Below are positions 1 through 7,240 of a stretch of DNA of 12,065 nucleotides, one piece after another. The stretch spans positions 1 through 12,065 of the forward strand of contig QJVU01000071.1 in assembly GCA_003235605.1 (NCBI GenBank), written 5' to 3'. Numbering within the stretch: the stretch's first letter is position 1; every line of letters starts with the position of its first letter. The position numbers were made by a program, and so were the translations under genes. Source of the DNA: Planctomycetota bacterium (GTDB lineage: Bacteria > Planctomycetota > UBA1135 > UBA2386). Below the pieces are notes generated by a model. The model searched no databases and had not been told where the DNA came from. It saw only the letters and a program-made list of their open reading frames with translations.

Positions 1-23
1 AGCAGGTCGTCCGAGTTCGCCAT
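1..23 (-). CDS. Start of a further downstream gene, truncated by the window edge
   Basis: An ATG at 23-21 on the minus strand opens a frame reading MANSDDL before the window ends. It lies 3 nt past the TAG stop of the sigma factor gene, with a GGAG-like stretch about 10 nt upstream inside the sigma gene's last codons. The close spacing fits a further member of the same operon, and anti-sigma or target genes often sit here in sigma factor loci. Only seven codons are visible, so no function can be given and the call rests on start position and spacing. Confidence 0.35.
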
Positions 24-26
24 GTG

Positions 27-680
27 CTATCTGGCTCCGGGTTCCCAGAGCCCACGGAACAGGGAGTGGTTGGGGTCGTTCTGCCGCGCCATGCCGCGCA
101 GCTTCTCGATGGCCCTGAACTTGATGCCGGCGATGGCCTTCTCATCACTGATGCCGAACTTCTCGGCCGCGTCCTTGTTGCGACCTCCCAGAACGAACAG
201 GTACTCCAGGACTTGCAGCTTCAGGAACTCTCCAGTTCGCCACAGTTCGCCAACAAACTCCTTGAGGATCCTGCCCAGAACCTCCTTGCGGCGAAGAGCG
301 TTCTCCCTGGTCACGACATCCTCGGGAGGGGCGGCAACGTCCGGCTCCGGGAGGTTCTCGATCCACAGCATGCTGGCATCGCTGTCGGACTCCTTCTTCG
401 GTGAGATCAGCGGGAGCTTGTGTTTGCGGTAGTGATCAATCACCCGGTTCCTGGCGATACCAAAGACGAACTGATCCAACGTGTATGCATCGTCGAAGTT
501 TTGGATCCCCTTCACCGCTCCCACGAACACGTCCTGGGTGAGGTCTTCCGCGGTTTGGTGGTTCCCGACGTAGCGTTTGACGAAGAAGTAGACGCGTCGG
601 AAGTAGTCATCCTGCAAGGCCGTCCACGCGGACTCGTCCATCCCCTGCAGCTTGCTGACGTCATGGGTCTCTACAGCCAT
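27..680 (-). CDS. ECF-type RNA polymerase sigma factor
   Basis: This 217-residue protein is an alternative sigma factor of the extracytoplasmic function type, which directs RNA polymerase to a small promoter set. Sigma region 2 spans about residues 22-88, with AEDLTQDVF at 44-52 and FVFGIARNRVIDHYRKHK at 71-88, the typical core-binding and -10 recognition helices. A charged, proline-rich linker covers about 90-126. Region 4 covers about 130-196, with a helix-turn-helix around AAEKFGISDEKAIAGIKFRAI. The ATG at 680 is preferred over a TTG 21 nt upstream because GGAGAG sits just ahead of it. The gene begins 13 nt after the Ser/Thr kinase gene, and ECF-kinase pairs are known in planctomycetes and in the ECF43 group, so control by phosphorylation is plausible. 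The linker and C-terminal tail are longer than in minimal ECF factors. The class is firm; the target promoters are unknown. Confidence 0.9.
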   Translation of the reverse strand: MAVETHDVSKLQGMDESAWTALQDDYFRRVYFFVKRYVGNHQTAEDLTQDVFVGAVKGIQNFDDAYTLDQFVFGIARNRVIDHYRKHKLPLISPKKESDSDASMLWIENLPEPDVAAPPEDVVTRENALRRKEVLGRILKEFVGELWRTGEFLKLQVLEYLFVLGGRNKDAAEKFGISDEKAIAGIKFRAIEKLRGMARQNDPNHSLFRGLWEPGAR

Positions 681-682
681 TT

Positions 683-688
683 CTCTCC
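683..688 (-). promoter_or_regulatory. Shine-Dalgarno site of the ECF sigma gene
   Basis: GGAGAG lies 2 nt before the ATG at 680 (GGAG core 4 nt away) and falls in the short gap after the kinase stop codon. It fixes the start at 680 instead of the upstream TTG at 701, which would overlap the kinase gene. Confidence 0.6.
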
Positions 689-693
689 GCGAC

Positions 694-1935
694 CTAGGCA
701 ACCCCTACGAACATCGAAAAGAACAACCACGCCATCGCAATGCAGATGAGGAGAACGATCAGGTAGCCAGCCATGCTGAACGCCAGCGCGAGCAGCCGAG
801 CCGGAAACTGGAACACCGCCCTCAGGCCATGGCCGAAGGCCAGGCTGACGATCCGCACCGGGGCAAGCAGGACCAGCATGACCAACTCGAAGACCCGGAA
901 GATCATGTGCACGAGCCCTCCGACCATCCCGGATGGTCGTGGTGGCACGGCATACGCCGTTGTCGTGGCCGCGGCGGCAGCAACCGGGGCACCGACACCT
1001 GCCTGCGCTCCTGCCGGCGGCGCATCCCAACGCGGAGCCGCGGGCGGGATGACCACGCTCTCGCCCAGGGATGCGGGCGCCTGCAAGGCCCGCAGCAAGG
1101 CTTCCACCGTCTGGAACCTCTCGTCCGGGTTCTTCGCCAGGCACTTTGCGAGCACCTCCCGCTCCCCATCCGTGATGGTATGCGGAAACACCGGCGTCTC
1201 GGTTTCGTGCTTCCGCAGCACCTCCCATTCACTGTCGCCCTTGAAGGGCACGTCGCCGGTCAGGCACTCGTAGAGAATGATGCCCAAGGAGTAGATATCG
1301 CTGCGCGTGTCGCCGCGTCGCTGCAACATCTCGGGTGCCATGTAGTAGGGCGTGCCGCGGCCGAAGGACAACGAGTTGCGCGATTCGGTGACCAGCTTCG
1401 ATAGGCCGTAGTCGCCCACGCGGGCAATCTCGCCACGGAGGAAGATGTTCGCCGGCTTCAGGTCGAAGTGCACCAGCGAATGCTCATGCAGGGCCTGAAT
1501 GCCCCGGGCTGCCTGGATGAACATCCGCAGCGCTTCCTCCCGGTCCATGCGCCCCTCCTCCAAGCGCTTTCTCAGAGTGCCCTCGCCGGCATAGCTCATG
1601 ATGATGTACGGGATGCCGTCCACTTCCCCCTTGTCCTCGATGGACACCAGGTTCGGGTGATCGATCTGCGCGAAGAACCTCACGGTATCCAGTTCCCGGA
1701 CCACCGCATCCCGGACCACCTCATCATCCACCTTGAGGAACTTGATGGCGTAGTCCTTTCCGATCGACTCCTTCCGTGCCTTGAAGACCAGTCCGAAGAC
1801 GCCACCACCGAGCTTGTTGATGATCTCATAGCCCGGCACGTAGCCCGGCTTGCGGTAGTTGCGGTAGAAGGCCTCCCAGTCAATGCTCTGGCGAGGCTCC
1901 TTCTGTTCCGCGAATTCAGCCATGGCTGGGGTCAT
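694..1935 (-). CDS. Membrane-anchored Ser/Thr protein kinase with altered HRD and DFG motifs
   Basis: This 413-residue protein has a Hanks-type kinase domain at about residues 36-286. Visible landmarks are the glycine loop GGGVFG at 43-48, the ATP-binding Lys65 in YAIKFLK, the helix-C Glu81, the catalytic loop HFDLKPAN at 156-163 with Asp158 and Asn163, DYG at 175-177, APE at 200-202 and Asp213 in SDIYSLG. HRD is changed to HFD and DFG to DYG, but the catalytic Asp, Lys and metal-binding Asp remain, so activity is expected. An Ala/Pro-rich linker (about 288-335) leads to hydrophobic segments at about 345-368 and 380-411, with almost nothing after them, so there is no obvious extracytoplasmic sensor. 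The start is ATG at 1935; a second in-frame ATG at 1923 is possible and neither has a clear ribosome site. The sigma factor gene follows after 13 nt and an FHA protein lies upstream, suggesting substrates nearby. Confidence 0.93.
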   Translation of the reverse strand: MTPAMAEFAEQKEPRQSIDWEAFYRNYRKPGYVPGYEIINKLGGGVFGLVFKARKESIGKDYAIKFLKVDDEVVRDAVVRELDTVRFFAQIDHPNLVSIEDKGEVDGIPYIIMSYAGEGTLRKRLEEGRMDREEALRMFIQAARGIQALHEHSLVHFDLKPANIFLRGEIARVGDYGLSKLVTESRNSLSFGRGTPYYMAPEMLQRRGDTRSDIYSLGIILYECLTGDVPFKGDSEWEVLRKHETETPVFPHTITDGEREVLAKCLAKNPDERFQTVEALLRALQAPASLGESVVIPPAAPRWDAPPAGAQAGVGAPVAAAAATTTAYAVPPRPSGMVGGLVHMIFRVFELVMLVLLAPVRIVSLAFGHGLRAVFQFPARLLALAFSMAGYLIVLLICIAMAWLFFSMFVGVA

Positions 1936-1949
1936 GATACATCAAGAGA

Positions 1950-2570
1950 TCAGACGAGCATGATTAGGACGGGTCCGGCCGTACCGACGACCATGGCCAG
2001 CAGGGTAAGCCGAGCAGTCATGTAGCCCCGCGTCAAGCGATCCAACCAGAACGCCCCGAGCGCCAGAATGCCCCAAAGGGCGCAGATCGCCCCACAGCGG
2101 CCGATGAAATCTCGGCTGGCGTTGCTCAATCTCGGACCCAGGGTGCTCGACACGGTGTCGACGCCGCTCGGCTCTTCCAGCAACAGGAAGCCCTGATAGC
2201 TCTTCGCGAAAGCATGGTCGCGGACGATCATGTCGCGGTCGAGCTCGCTGAGTTGCCGTCGCTGACCCTGGTCGATACGCCACTCGCGCAACACGCGCTC
2301 GCTGACAAAACCGGGCAACCAGACCGGAACATGTTGATCGACGTAGCGCCGTCCGGCTTCCACCAGCCGCTCTTGCCGGTCCTCTCGGGCCCTTGCCCTC
2401 ACCGAGTCCCATGCTGCCTTCCTGCTCAGCTCGGGCAGCCCGCTTACGACGTAGGAATCGGGGCGGCAGGGGTCGCCTTCCTGAGCAATCCAGCCCTTCA
2501 ACGCCCGTGGTGCGTCGGGCGCTTGTGGGACCTGGACGAGCGCGATGGTCACGAGGGTCAGAGCCAGCAT
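1950..2570 (-). CDS. Membrane protein of unknown function
   Basis: I do not recognise this 206-residue protein. The N-terminus (residues 1-13) is a hydrophobic stretch without a basic start, so it may be a weak signal peptide or anchor. The middle (about 45-155) is charged and probably helical, rich in Arg and Glu. Two hydrophobic segments close the protein: about 158-176 (from CGAICALWGILALG) and 186-206, joined by a short basic loop DRLTRGYMTAR. The ATG at 2570 is chosen because AAAGGA sits 6 nt upstream; an upstream GTG at 2693 would overlap the FHA gene and has less support. The stop is 14 nt before the kinase start. Sitting between the FHA protein and a kinase with a similar C-terminal membrane hairpin, it could be a membrane partner of the kinase; this is inference from position only. 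Confidence 0.75.
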   Translation of the reverse strand: MLALTLVTIALVQVPQAPDAPRALKGWIAQEGDPCRPDSYVVSGLPELSRKAAWDSVRARAREDRQERLVEAGRRYVDQHVPVWLPGFVSERVLREWRIDQGQRRQLSELDRDMIVRDHAFAKSYQGFLLLEEPSGVDTVSSTLGPRLSNASRDFIGRCGAICALWGILALGAFWLDRLTRGYMTARLTLLAMVVGTAGPVLIMLV

Positions 2571-2576
2571 CCGGGT

Positions 2577-2582
2577 TCCTTT
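2577..2582 (-). promoter_or_regulatory. Shine-Dalgarno site of the small membrane protein gene
   Basis: AAAGGA lies 6 nt before the ATG at 2570, a near-ideal distance. It is the main reason for preferring the 206-residue form over a longer GTG-initiated form that would overlap the preceding gene. Confidence 0.6.
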
Positions 2583-2620
2583 GCTGCGGTCCGCCTGGAT
2601 TCCGACGAGCAGGCCGAGTA

Positions 2621-2641
2621 TTCCCGGAAGTAGCCCGGGAA
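2621..2641 (-). other. Stem-loop just after the FHA gene
   Basis: A perfect 7-bp inverted repeat (TTCCCGG and CCGGGAA, 7-nt loop) begins 2 nt beyond the TGA stop of the FHA gene. It is not followed by a T-run on the minus strand, so it is not a standard intrinsic terminator. It could act as a processing or stability element between cistrons, or be chance in GC-rich DNA. Confidence 0.35.
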
Positions 2642-2643
2642 AC

Positions 2644-5346
2644 TCATGAGGAGGCCGGCCTCCAGGGCTGCAGCACCATGGAAACCGCGCCACATCGGAC
2701 CACGACCCCCGCGGTCACGGGGTGCTCGCCGCGGAAGGGGCGGCCGTCCATCTCCCCCTGGCCCGGGAAGCGCACGCGAATCTGGCCATCCTCCGCACCG
2801 TAGATCTCGATCTCCGGGCCATCTTGGGGCACCCGGATGTGGCAGTCTGTTCCGCGCCCGATGAGAATCCGCCCGTCTCGGCCACGGTCCTTCAGGAGCA
2901 GGAGCTTGTCGGTGCCTGCAACCTGAAAACCGCCTTTCAGAGTCAAGATAGCGGAAAGGGAACGCTTCGTCGGGATGGTGTAGTGCAGCGCGAGAGTGCT
3001 GCCGAGCGAGACCTCGTCCCCGGGGCGAAGGTCCGCGTCCTGGACCCGCTCGCCGTTCACCGATACCTCGCCGCGCTCGGCGATCACCCGGTCCTGCATG
3101 CCCCCGTGAAACGACATCGATCGAGTGATCCGGGCGTGTCGACCGGCGACGTTGGCCAGAACCTGAACATCTGCCCAGCGATCGCGGACGTTGCCTATGG
3201 TGAACGAGTCGCTGCGCAAGACCAGGTACTCACCTCCCTCGTCGACCCTCAGGAGAAAGCCCTGGGCGAGGCCCTGGGCCCTCGCCAAACCCTGCTTGAT
3301 GTCGAAGATCCGCGTGCGCAGGAAACTCGGCGTTGGCGGGAGATCCCGCAGCCTGCGCTCCGCCTCCGCGTAGTCCTCGCTGTCAGCCAGCCGCTCCACA
3401 TCCTGCACACGGTGATGTTGGGACCGTGCGCGACGGACCAGCTCAGCGACCTTCTCCGCACCCCGGCAGTCCAGCCAGATCTCCCGCGCCGCGGCGAGCT
3501 GGGCGCAGGCTCGATCCAGGTCCCCTGCGGTAACCGCCGCGCGCGCCTGGTCCAATAGAGCCTCGGCCCTTGTCGTCGCTTCCCGCAGGCGGACACCACA
3601 CGCGTCCCGCCGCTGGCTGAGCTCTGTGAGCTCGTCAGGTACGTCTGCGAGGGTCCGCAGCCAGTCCCCCGCCAACTGCAGTCGTCCGCCCGCGAGCGCA
3701 GCTTCGGCACGCTGGAGCACCATGTCCACCAGGTCCGCGAGGCGGGCGTCGAGACGATGCCGTGGCGCCATCTGAGCCCGGCCACCCAGGAACTCTGCCA
3801 TTGCCCCGGCGGCGGCGTCGATCCGCCCCGCGGCCACGGCCTCCCGGAGGCGACCAAGGCTCTCGAGGCCGGCAATCTCCCCCAGCAAGGCTGCCCGGAG
3901 GTCAGAGACCTCCTCCGCGTCCTGCTGCACCTTGCTCAGCTCGTCCAACCTGGCAAGACAGTGGCGAAGCCCCGCCACTGAGGAACTGGCCTGCCCATGC
4001 AGAGCCCGACGTACCTGGGCCAGCCCCGCAGCCACCAGGTCCATGCGGGCCTGGACGTCCTTCAGGAGGAGGCGTGCTTCCCCCCCCTGCTCGTGGTCCA
4101 CGCCCAGCTCCAACAGGATCACCGAGGCAGCCTTCAGCTGCCCCGAGGTGGACAGGGCCCGGGCGCGGCTGAGGCGTTCATCGCGATCCTGGGCCCGGTC
4201 GTTCAAGATCTCCAGCTCCCGGCGCGCGGGCTGGTAGCAGGGCCACTTCTCGAGCACTTCGAGAAGCGTGGCGCGCGCCGGCATGAGCTTACCGGATGCT
4301 GCCAGTGCCCGCGCTGACCACAGCGCCGACGCCGCCTGTTTCAGGTGGCTCTCCACGACCTTTGTCGCCTCTTTCACCGCCGGCATGCCCAGGTCTCCGG
4401 CCGCGAGACGGAGACAGCCCGCTGCCTGCTCCAGGTCGCCCTGCGCGTGAGCCTCCACCCCGGCGGCGAGGGCGTCCATTGCAAGCCGCATCGGCGCCAG
4501 CCTGCCGTGGCCGAGGAGCAGGCTGGGGATCGCCCGGTACCGCGGCGCGATCCCGGCCACCTCCACACCCCGGAGCTCATCCATCAGGTGACTGTGGGCG
4601 GCGTCGGCGGCTGTGATCAGTGCCATGGCGAGGCGCCTCTCGGCCAACAGGCCCGGCATGCTCGCCGCATCATTCTCCAGCTCTCGCAACACGACCGCCA
4701 ACTCCGCCTCCCCCGCCGCCGCCAGTCGCTCCGCGAACTGGCGACCCAGCCGTTCCCGGATGCGATCCGCAAGGCGTCCCTCAGCTGCGGCGTCGCAGCC
4801 CTGGCTGCGGGCCCGGGCGAGGCCCTCCTGCGCCCGCGCCAGGTCGCCAGCGCCCAGGGCCGTCTCGGCACCGGCGAGCGCCGCTGCCGCCGCACGTCGT
4901 CGACCCTGGATCAGCTGCTTCATCGCGGCTTGGCCGGCAGCATCCGCCGCCTGCACGGTGGAGTGCTGGCACAGGTTCTCGGCGGCCGTGAGCTGGCCTG
5001 CCTCCAGTTGCTCCCCGGCAAGCCTCAAGAGGTCCAGACCGGTCCGCGCGCGTTCCTCCCTGGACCTGAGGCTGGACTCGATACGCCGGGCCAGCGTGGC
5101 CGCACCGTCGAACTCAGGCTGGCACGCCGCCACCAGCTGCACGTCCGCCAGCGCCGGCGCGTGGTCGCCTCGCTGCTGGCGCCGCCTTGCCCGCTCGAGG
5201 ATCCCCCGCAGCGCTCTGGCCAGGAGGCCACCCGACCTGCGGTCCTTGGCGACAAGCGGATCGCGGAGCAATCTCATCGCCTCCTCGAAACGCGCCTCCT
5301 TGAGGGCGCGCTTGACCTGGGCGAACCGTATGAAGCGCTCGAACAT
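2644..5346 (-). CDS. Large helical-repeat protein with C-terminal FHA domain and a second FHA-like fold
   Basis: This 900-residue protein has no signal peptide or membrane segment and is probably cytoplasmic. Residues 1-690 are Ala/Leu/Arg-rich helical repeats of TPR-like character. A recurring unit, roughly A-x3-G-(D/Q/K/R)-L-x2-A-x3-L, has its central Gly near 117, 167, 303, 352, 402, 508, 554 and 608, mostly 46-54 residues apart or about double that. An FHA domain follows at about 697-790: SFTIGN at 715-720, GRHARI at 735-740 (the phospho-binding region, with Gly in place of the usual Ser before Arg), VNGE at 764-767 and GDEVSLG at 776-782. A second FHA-like segment covers about 825-895, with ILIGRGTDCHI at 827-837, but lacks a clear Arg/Ser/His binding set. 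FHA domains bind phosphothreonine, so with a kinase two genes downstream this is a likely scaffold reading that kinase's marks. ATG at 5346 is the only ordinary start after an in-frame upstream TGA; its ribosome site is weak. Confidence 0.85.
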   Translation of the reverse strand: MFERFIRFAQVKRALKEARFEEAMRLLRDPLVAKDRRSGGLLARALRGILERARRRQQRGDHAPALADVQLVAACQPEFDGAATLARRIESSLRSREERARTGLDLLRLAGEQLEAGQLTAAENLCQHSTVQAADAAGQAAMKQLIQGRRRAAAAALAGAETALGAGDLARAQEGLARARSQGCDAAAEGRLADRIRERLGRQFAERLAAAGEAELAVVLRELENDAASMPGLLAERRLAMALITAADAAHSHLMDELRGVEVAGIAPRYRAIPSLLLGHGRLAPMRLAMDALAAGVEAHAQGDLEQAAGCLRLAAGDLGMPAVKEATKVVESHLKQAASALWSARALAASGKLMPARATLLEVLEKWPCYQPARRELEILNDRAQDRDERLSRARALSTSGQLKAASVILLELGVDHEQGGEARLLLKDVQARMDLVAAGLAQVRRALHGQASSSVAGLRHCLARLDELSKVQQDAEEVSDLRAALLGEIAGLESLGRLREAVAAGRIDAAAGAMAEFLGGRAQMAPRHRLDARLADLVDMVLQRAEAALAGGRLQLAGDWLRTLADVPDELTELSQRRDACGVRLREATTRAEALLDQARAAVTAGDLDRACAQLAAAREIWLDCRGAEKVAELVRRARSQHHRVQDVERLADSEDYAEAERRLRDLPPTPSFLRTRIFDIKQGLARAQGLAQGFLLRVDEGGEYLVLRSDSFTIGNVRDRWADVQVLANVAGRHARITRSMSFHGGMQDRVIAERGEVSVNGERVQDADLRPGDEVSLGSTLALHYTIPTKRSLSAILTLKGGFQVAGTDKLLLLKDRGRDGRILIGRGTDCHIRVPQDGPEIEIYGAEDGQIRVRFPGQGEMDGRPFRGEHPVTAGVVVRCGAVSMVLQPWRPASS

Positions 5347-5406
5347 GGCTTGCAGGCCGCCAGCGCCAGGCTCGTTGCCTCACAGCCAGACAGGCGGACC
5401 CAGGTG

Positions 5407-5419
5407 GCCTCTTAGAGGC
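5407..5419 (-). other. Small hairpin after the degenerate GGDEF gene
   Basis: A 5-bp perfect inverted repeat (GCCTC and GAGGC, 3-nt loop) lies about 10 nt past the TAG stop of the GGDEF-like gene, in the 83-nt gap before the FHA gene. No T-run follows on the minus strand, so termination is not supported. No other signal was recognised in this gap. Confidence 0.25.
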
Positions 5420-5429
5420 AGCGCCCCGA

Positions 5430-6413
5430 CTATTCCGAGTAGGCACACAAACCCTGCTCTCCCTTGCCTTCCCGGGCCAGCTGCAGGCACGCCTCGACCC
5501 GGGCCACCAACTCCCGGCTTCGCTGGATGCCCAGAGCCGGCACGGTCGCCAGACCCGCGACGGGATCGAGGAGGTGGCCGCCCACGAATTCGCGCTTGCG
5601 CAACTCGCCGAGGATCCGTTTCGCCAGGACCCTGGCACCTGCCAGACCGGTCCCAGGCATCAGCACCATGAAGACGTTCTCCGTGAAGCGCGCCAAAACG
5701 TCGATGTCACGGCACTCGTTGAGGAACACCGAAGAGATGTCACCCAGCAGCACCCGGCGCTCCGTGGGGTCCTGGATACCGTCCAGCCGGTCCGAGAGCG
5801 GCTCGATCAGCAACAACGACAGGGGTTGGTGGAACCGGTTTGCCCGTTTCAACTCCTCGTCCAACTTGAAGCTTGCGAAAGGTCCATCGAACAGCCCGGT
5901 TTCCCGATCCACCAACCGGTCCAGGAGCGTCTCCTCGTCGGCCTCGTTGAGCATGCGCTGAAGCGCCGAAGCCTGGCGACCGGTGTCGGAAGCAATCTGC
6001 TGCTCCAGCTTTGCGAGCAGCTTGTCGACCTCGACCAGCCGGCGGTGAGGACCAAGACGTTCTCGCAGTGCTTCCACGTCCCCGACAAGGCCGGTCTCGC
6101 TCACCGGGAGACAGCCGTCCGCCAGACAGAACCTGCCTATCTCCGCGGTGATGTTGTCTCCCTCCCTCGCCAGCAGGTAGACCGACATCCGGCACCGCTC
6201 CTTGAGCGTTCGGCAAGCCGTGAACACGTTGCCGCCCGGCACTTCTCCCCAGCGATTGGGGTCGGTGTACGCCTCCATGAAGAGCACGTCATCGTGATCG
6301 CCGCCGGCCTCCGGATAGCCCTCGCGCAAGAGAACACCAAGCAGCTCCTCCAGCTGGCTGCGGACCTGGTCGTTGCGCCCCACGTAGAAGCCTTGTCTTT
6401 CGCCGCTGCTCAC
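5430..6413 (-). CDS. Pseudo-receiver plus degenerate GGDEF domain protein
   Basis: This 327-residue cytoplasmic protein has a C-terminal half with the GGDEF fold (about 166-327). Evidence is the family entry LVDRETGLFDGPFASFKLDEELKR (167-190, close to the usual DPLTGLxN start), the beta strand LSLLLIEPL at 198-206, a helix at about 257-272, and the family ending with GLATVPALG at 287-295 and a final ELVARVEACLQLAREGKG helix. The signature GGDEF hairpin reads FTENVF at 243-248, and the metal-binding Asp after the first strand is absent, so cyclic-di-GMP synthesis is very unlikely. The N-terminal 120 residues (DVLFMEAYTD at 42-51, SVYLLA at 77-82) vaguely resemble a receiver domain with Glu at or near the phosphorylated Asp; this is tentative. 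It starts with GTG, overlaps yebC by 4 nt (GTGA) and has AAGGAA just upstream, implying translational coupling. A role as a ligand or protein-binding switch is inferred. Confidence 0.8.
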   Translation of the reverse strand: MSSGERQGFYVGRNDQVRSQLEELLGVLLREGYPEAGGDHDDVLFMEAYTDPNRWGEVPGGNVFTACRTLKERCRMSVYLLAREGDNITAEIGRFCLADGCLPVSETGLVGDVEALRERLGPHRRLVEVDKLLAKLEQQIASDTGRQASALQRMLNEADEETLLDRLVDRETGLFDGPFASFKLDEELKRANRFHQPLSLLLIEPLSDRLDGIQDPTERRVLLGDISSVFLNECRDIDVLARFTENVFMVLMPGTGLAGARVLAKRILGELRKREFVGGHLLDPVAGLATVPALGIQRSRELVARVEACLQLAREGKGEQGLCAYSE

Positions 6414-7171
6414 GGTTCCTTCGCCAGCGCCTCCGCCACTTCGTCGGTGAAGTTGTAGTTGGCGTGCACGCCCTGGACATCGTCGTGGTCCTCCAAGCCC
6501 TCTAGCAGCCGTATCACCTGCTTGGCGACCTCGATCTCCGCGACCTCCACGGTGTTCTTGGCTACATACCCGACCTCCGCACCCGAGAGCTTGACGCCCT
6601 GCTGCTCCAAAGCCTCCTTCACCGTGAGGAAGTCTCCGGCCTCGCAGTGGATCTCATAGTAGCCATCGCCTCCGACCAAATCCTCGGCACCAGCCTCAAG
6701 GGCCATTTCCGTCAGCCTATCCTCGTCCTGCTCGGTGCCCGGCTCCACCGAGAACACCCCTTTTCGCTCGAACATCCACGAGACCGAGCCGCCAGCCCCG
6801 ATGTTCCCACCCGCTCTCTCGAAGATCTTGCGGACCTCCGGTGCTGTACGGTTGCGATTGTCGGTCAGGATCTCCACCAGCACGGCGACACCACCCGCGC
6901 CGTAGCCCTCATACATCATCTCCTCGTAGTCGGCCCCCGTCTGATCGCCCGTCGCCCGTTTGATCGCGCGTTCGATGTTGTCCTTCGGCATGCTGACCGC
7001 CCTGGCCTTCTCGACGGCGAGCCGCAACCGGGGATTGGCGTCGGGATCGCCACCACCCAGCTTGGCAGCCACGATGATCATCTTGGCGATCTTCGAGAAG
7101 ACCTTGGCCTTGGCCGCATTGACGCGGTCTTTGCGGTGCTTGACGTTCGCGCTATGGGAGTGGCCAGCCAT
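6410..7171 (-). CDS. yebC: YebC/PmpR family protein
   Basis: This 253-residue protein matches the YebC/TACO1 family along its full length. The N-terminus has the hallmark MAGHSHSANVKHRK, followed by the helical domain (about 2-75, including NPRLRLAVEKAR) and DNIERAIKRATG. The middle shows the family motif YEGYGAGGVAVLVE and the TDNRNRT and GSVSWMFERKG segments. Members were long annotated as transcriptional regulators; bacterial and mitochondrial members are now linked to translation, helping ribosomes through difficult sequences such as proline runs. The length is normal for the family (about 240-250). GGAG lies 5 nt before the ATG at 7171. It sits 69 nt downstream of rpsI, consistent with a translation role, and overlaps the degenerate GGDEF gene by 4 nt. 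Confidence 0.96.
   Translation of the reverse strand: MAGHSHSANVKHRKDRVNAAKAKVFSKIAKMIIVAAKLGGGDPDANPRLRLAVEKARAVSMPKDNIERAIKRATGDQTGADYEEMMYEGYGAGGVAVLVEILTDNRNRTAPEVRKIFERAGGNIGAGGSVSWMFERKGVFSVEPGTEQDEDRLTEMALEAGAEDLVGGDGYYEIHCEAGDFLTVKEALEQQGVKLSGAEVGYVAKNTVEVAEIEVAKQVIRLLEGLEDHDDVQGVHANYNFTDEVAEALAKEP
6416..6421 (-). promoter_or_regulatory. Shine-Dalgarno site and GTGA overlap coupling yebC to the GGDEF-like gene
   Basis: AAGGAA sits 2 nt before the GTG start at 6413, inside the last codons of yebC. The GTGA sequence at 6413-6410 contains both the new start codon and the yebC stop, a classic arrangement for translational coupling. Confidence 0.6.
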
Positions 7172-7240
7172 GGGTGCTCCGGAACGGGAATGGAATCCCG
7201 GAACGCGCTCTCAGTCTAGGGGAGATCTCCGCCGGAGTCG

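Noticed and set aside
1950..2693. A longer form of the small membrane protein starting at GTG 2693
   Set aside because: It would overlap the end of the FHA gene, whereas the ATG at 2570 has a well-spaced AAAGGA site.
4345..5671. Two overlapping plus-strand frames of about 350 codons opposite the FHA gene and the end of the GGDEF-like gene
   Set aside because: They are Arg/Pro/Ala-rich mirrors of the repeat-protein coding sequence and show no family motifs.
7179..7230. Short repeats upstream of yebC: CCGGAAC twice 19 nt apart, a 5-bp hairpin at 7185-7200 and the palindrome GGAGATCTCC at 7221-7230
   Set aside because: These are short and expected by chance in GC-rich DNA. There is no T-run, so no terminator, and no link to a known operator.
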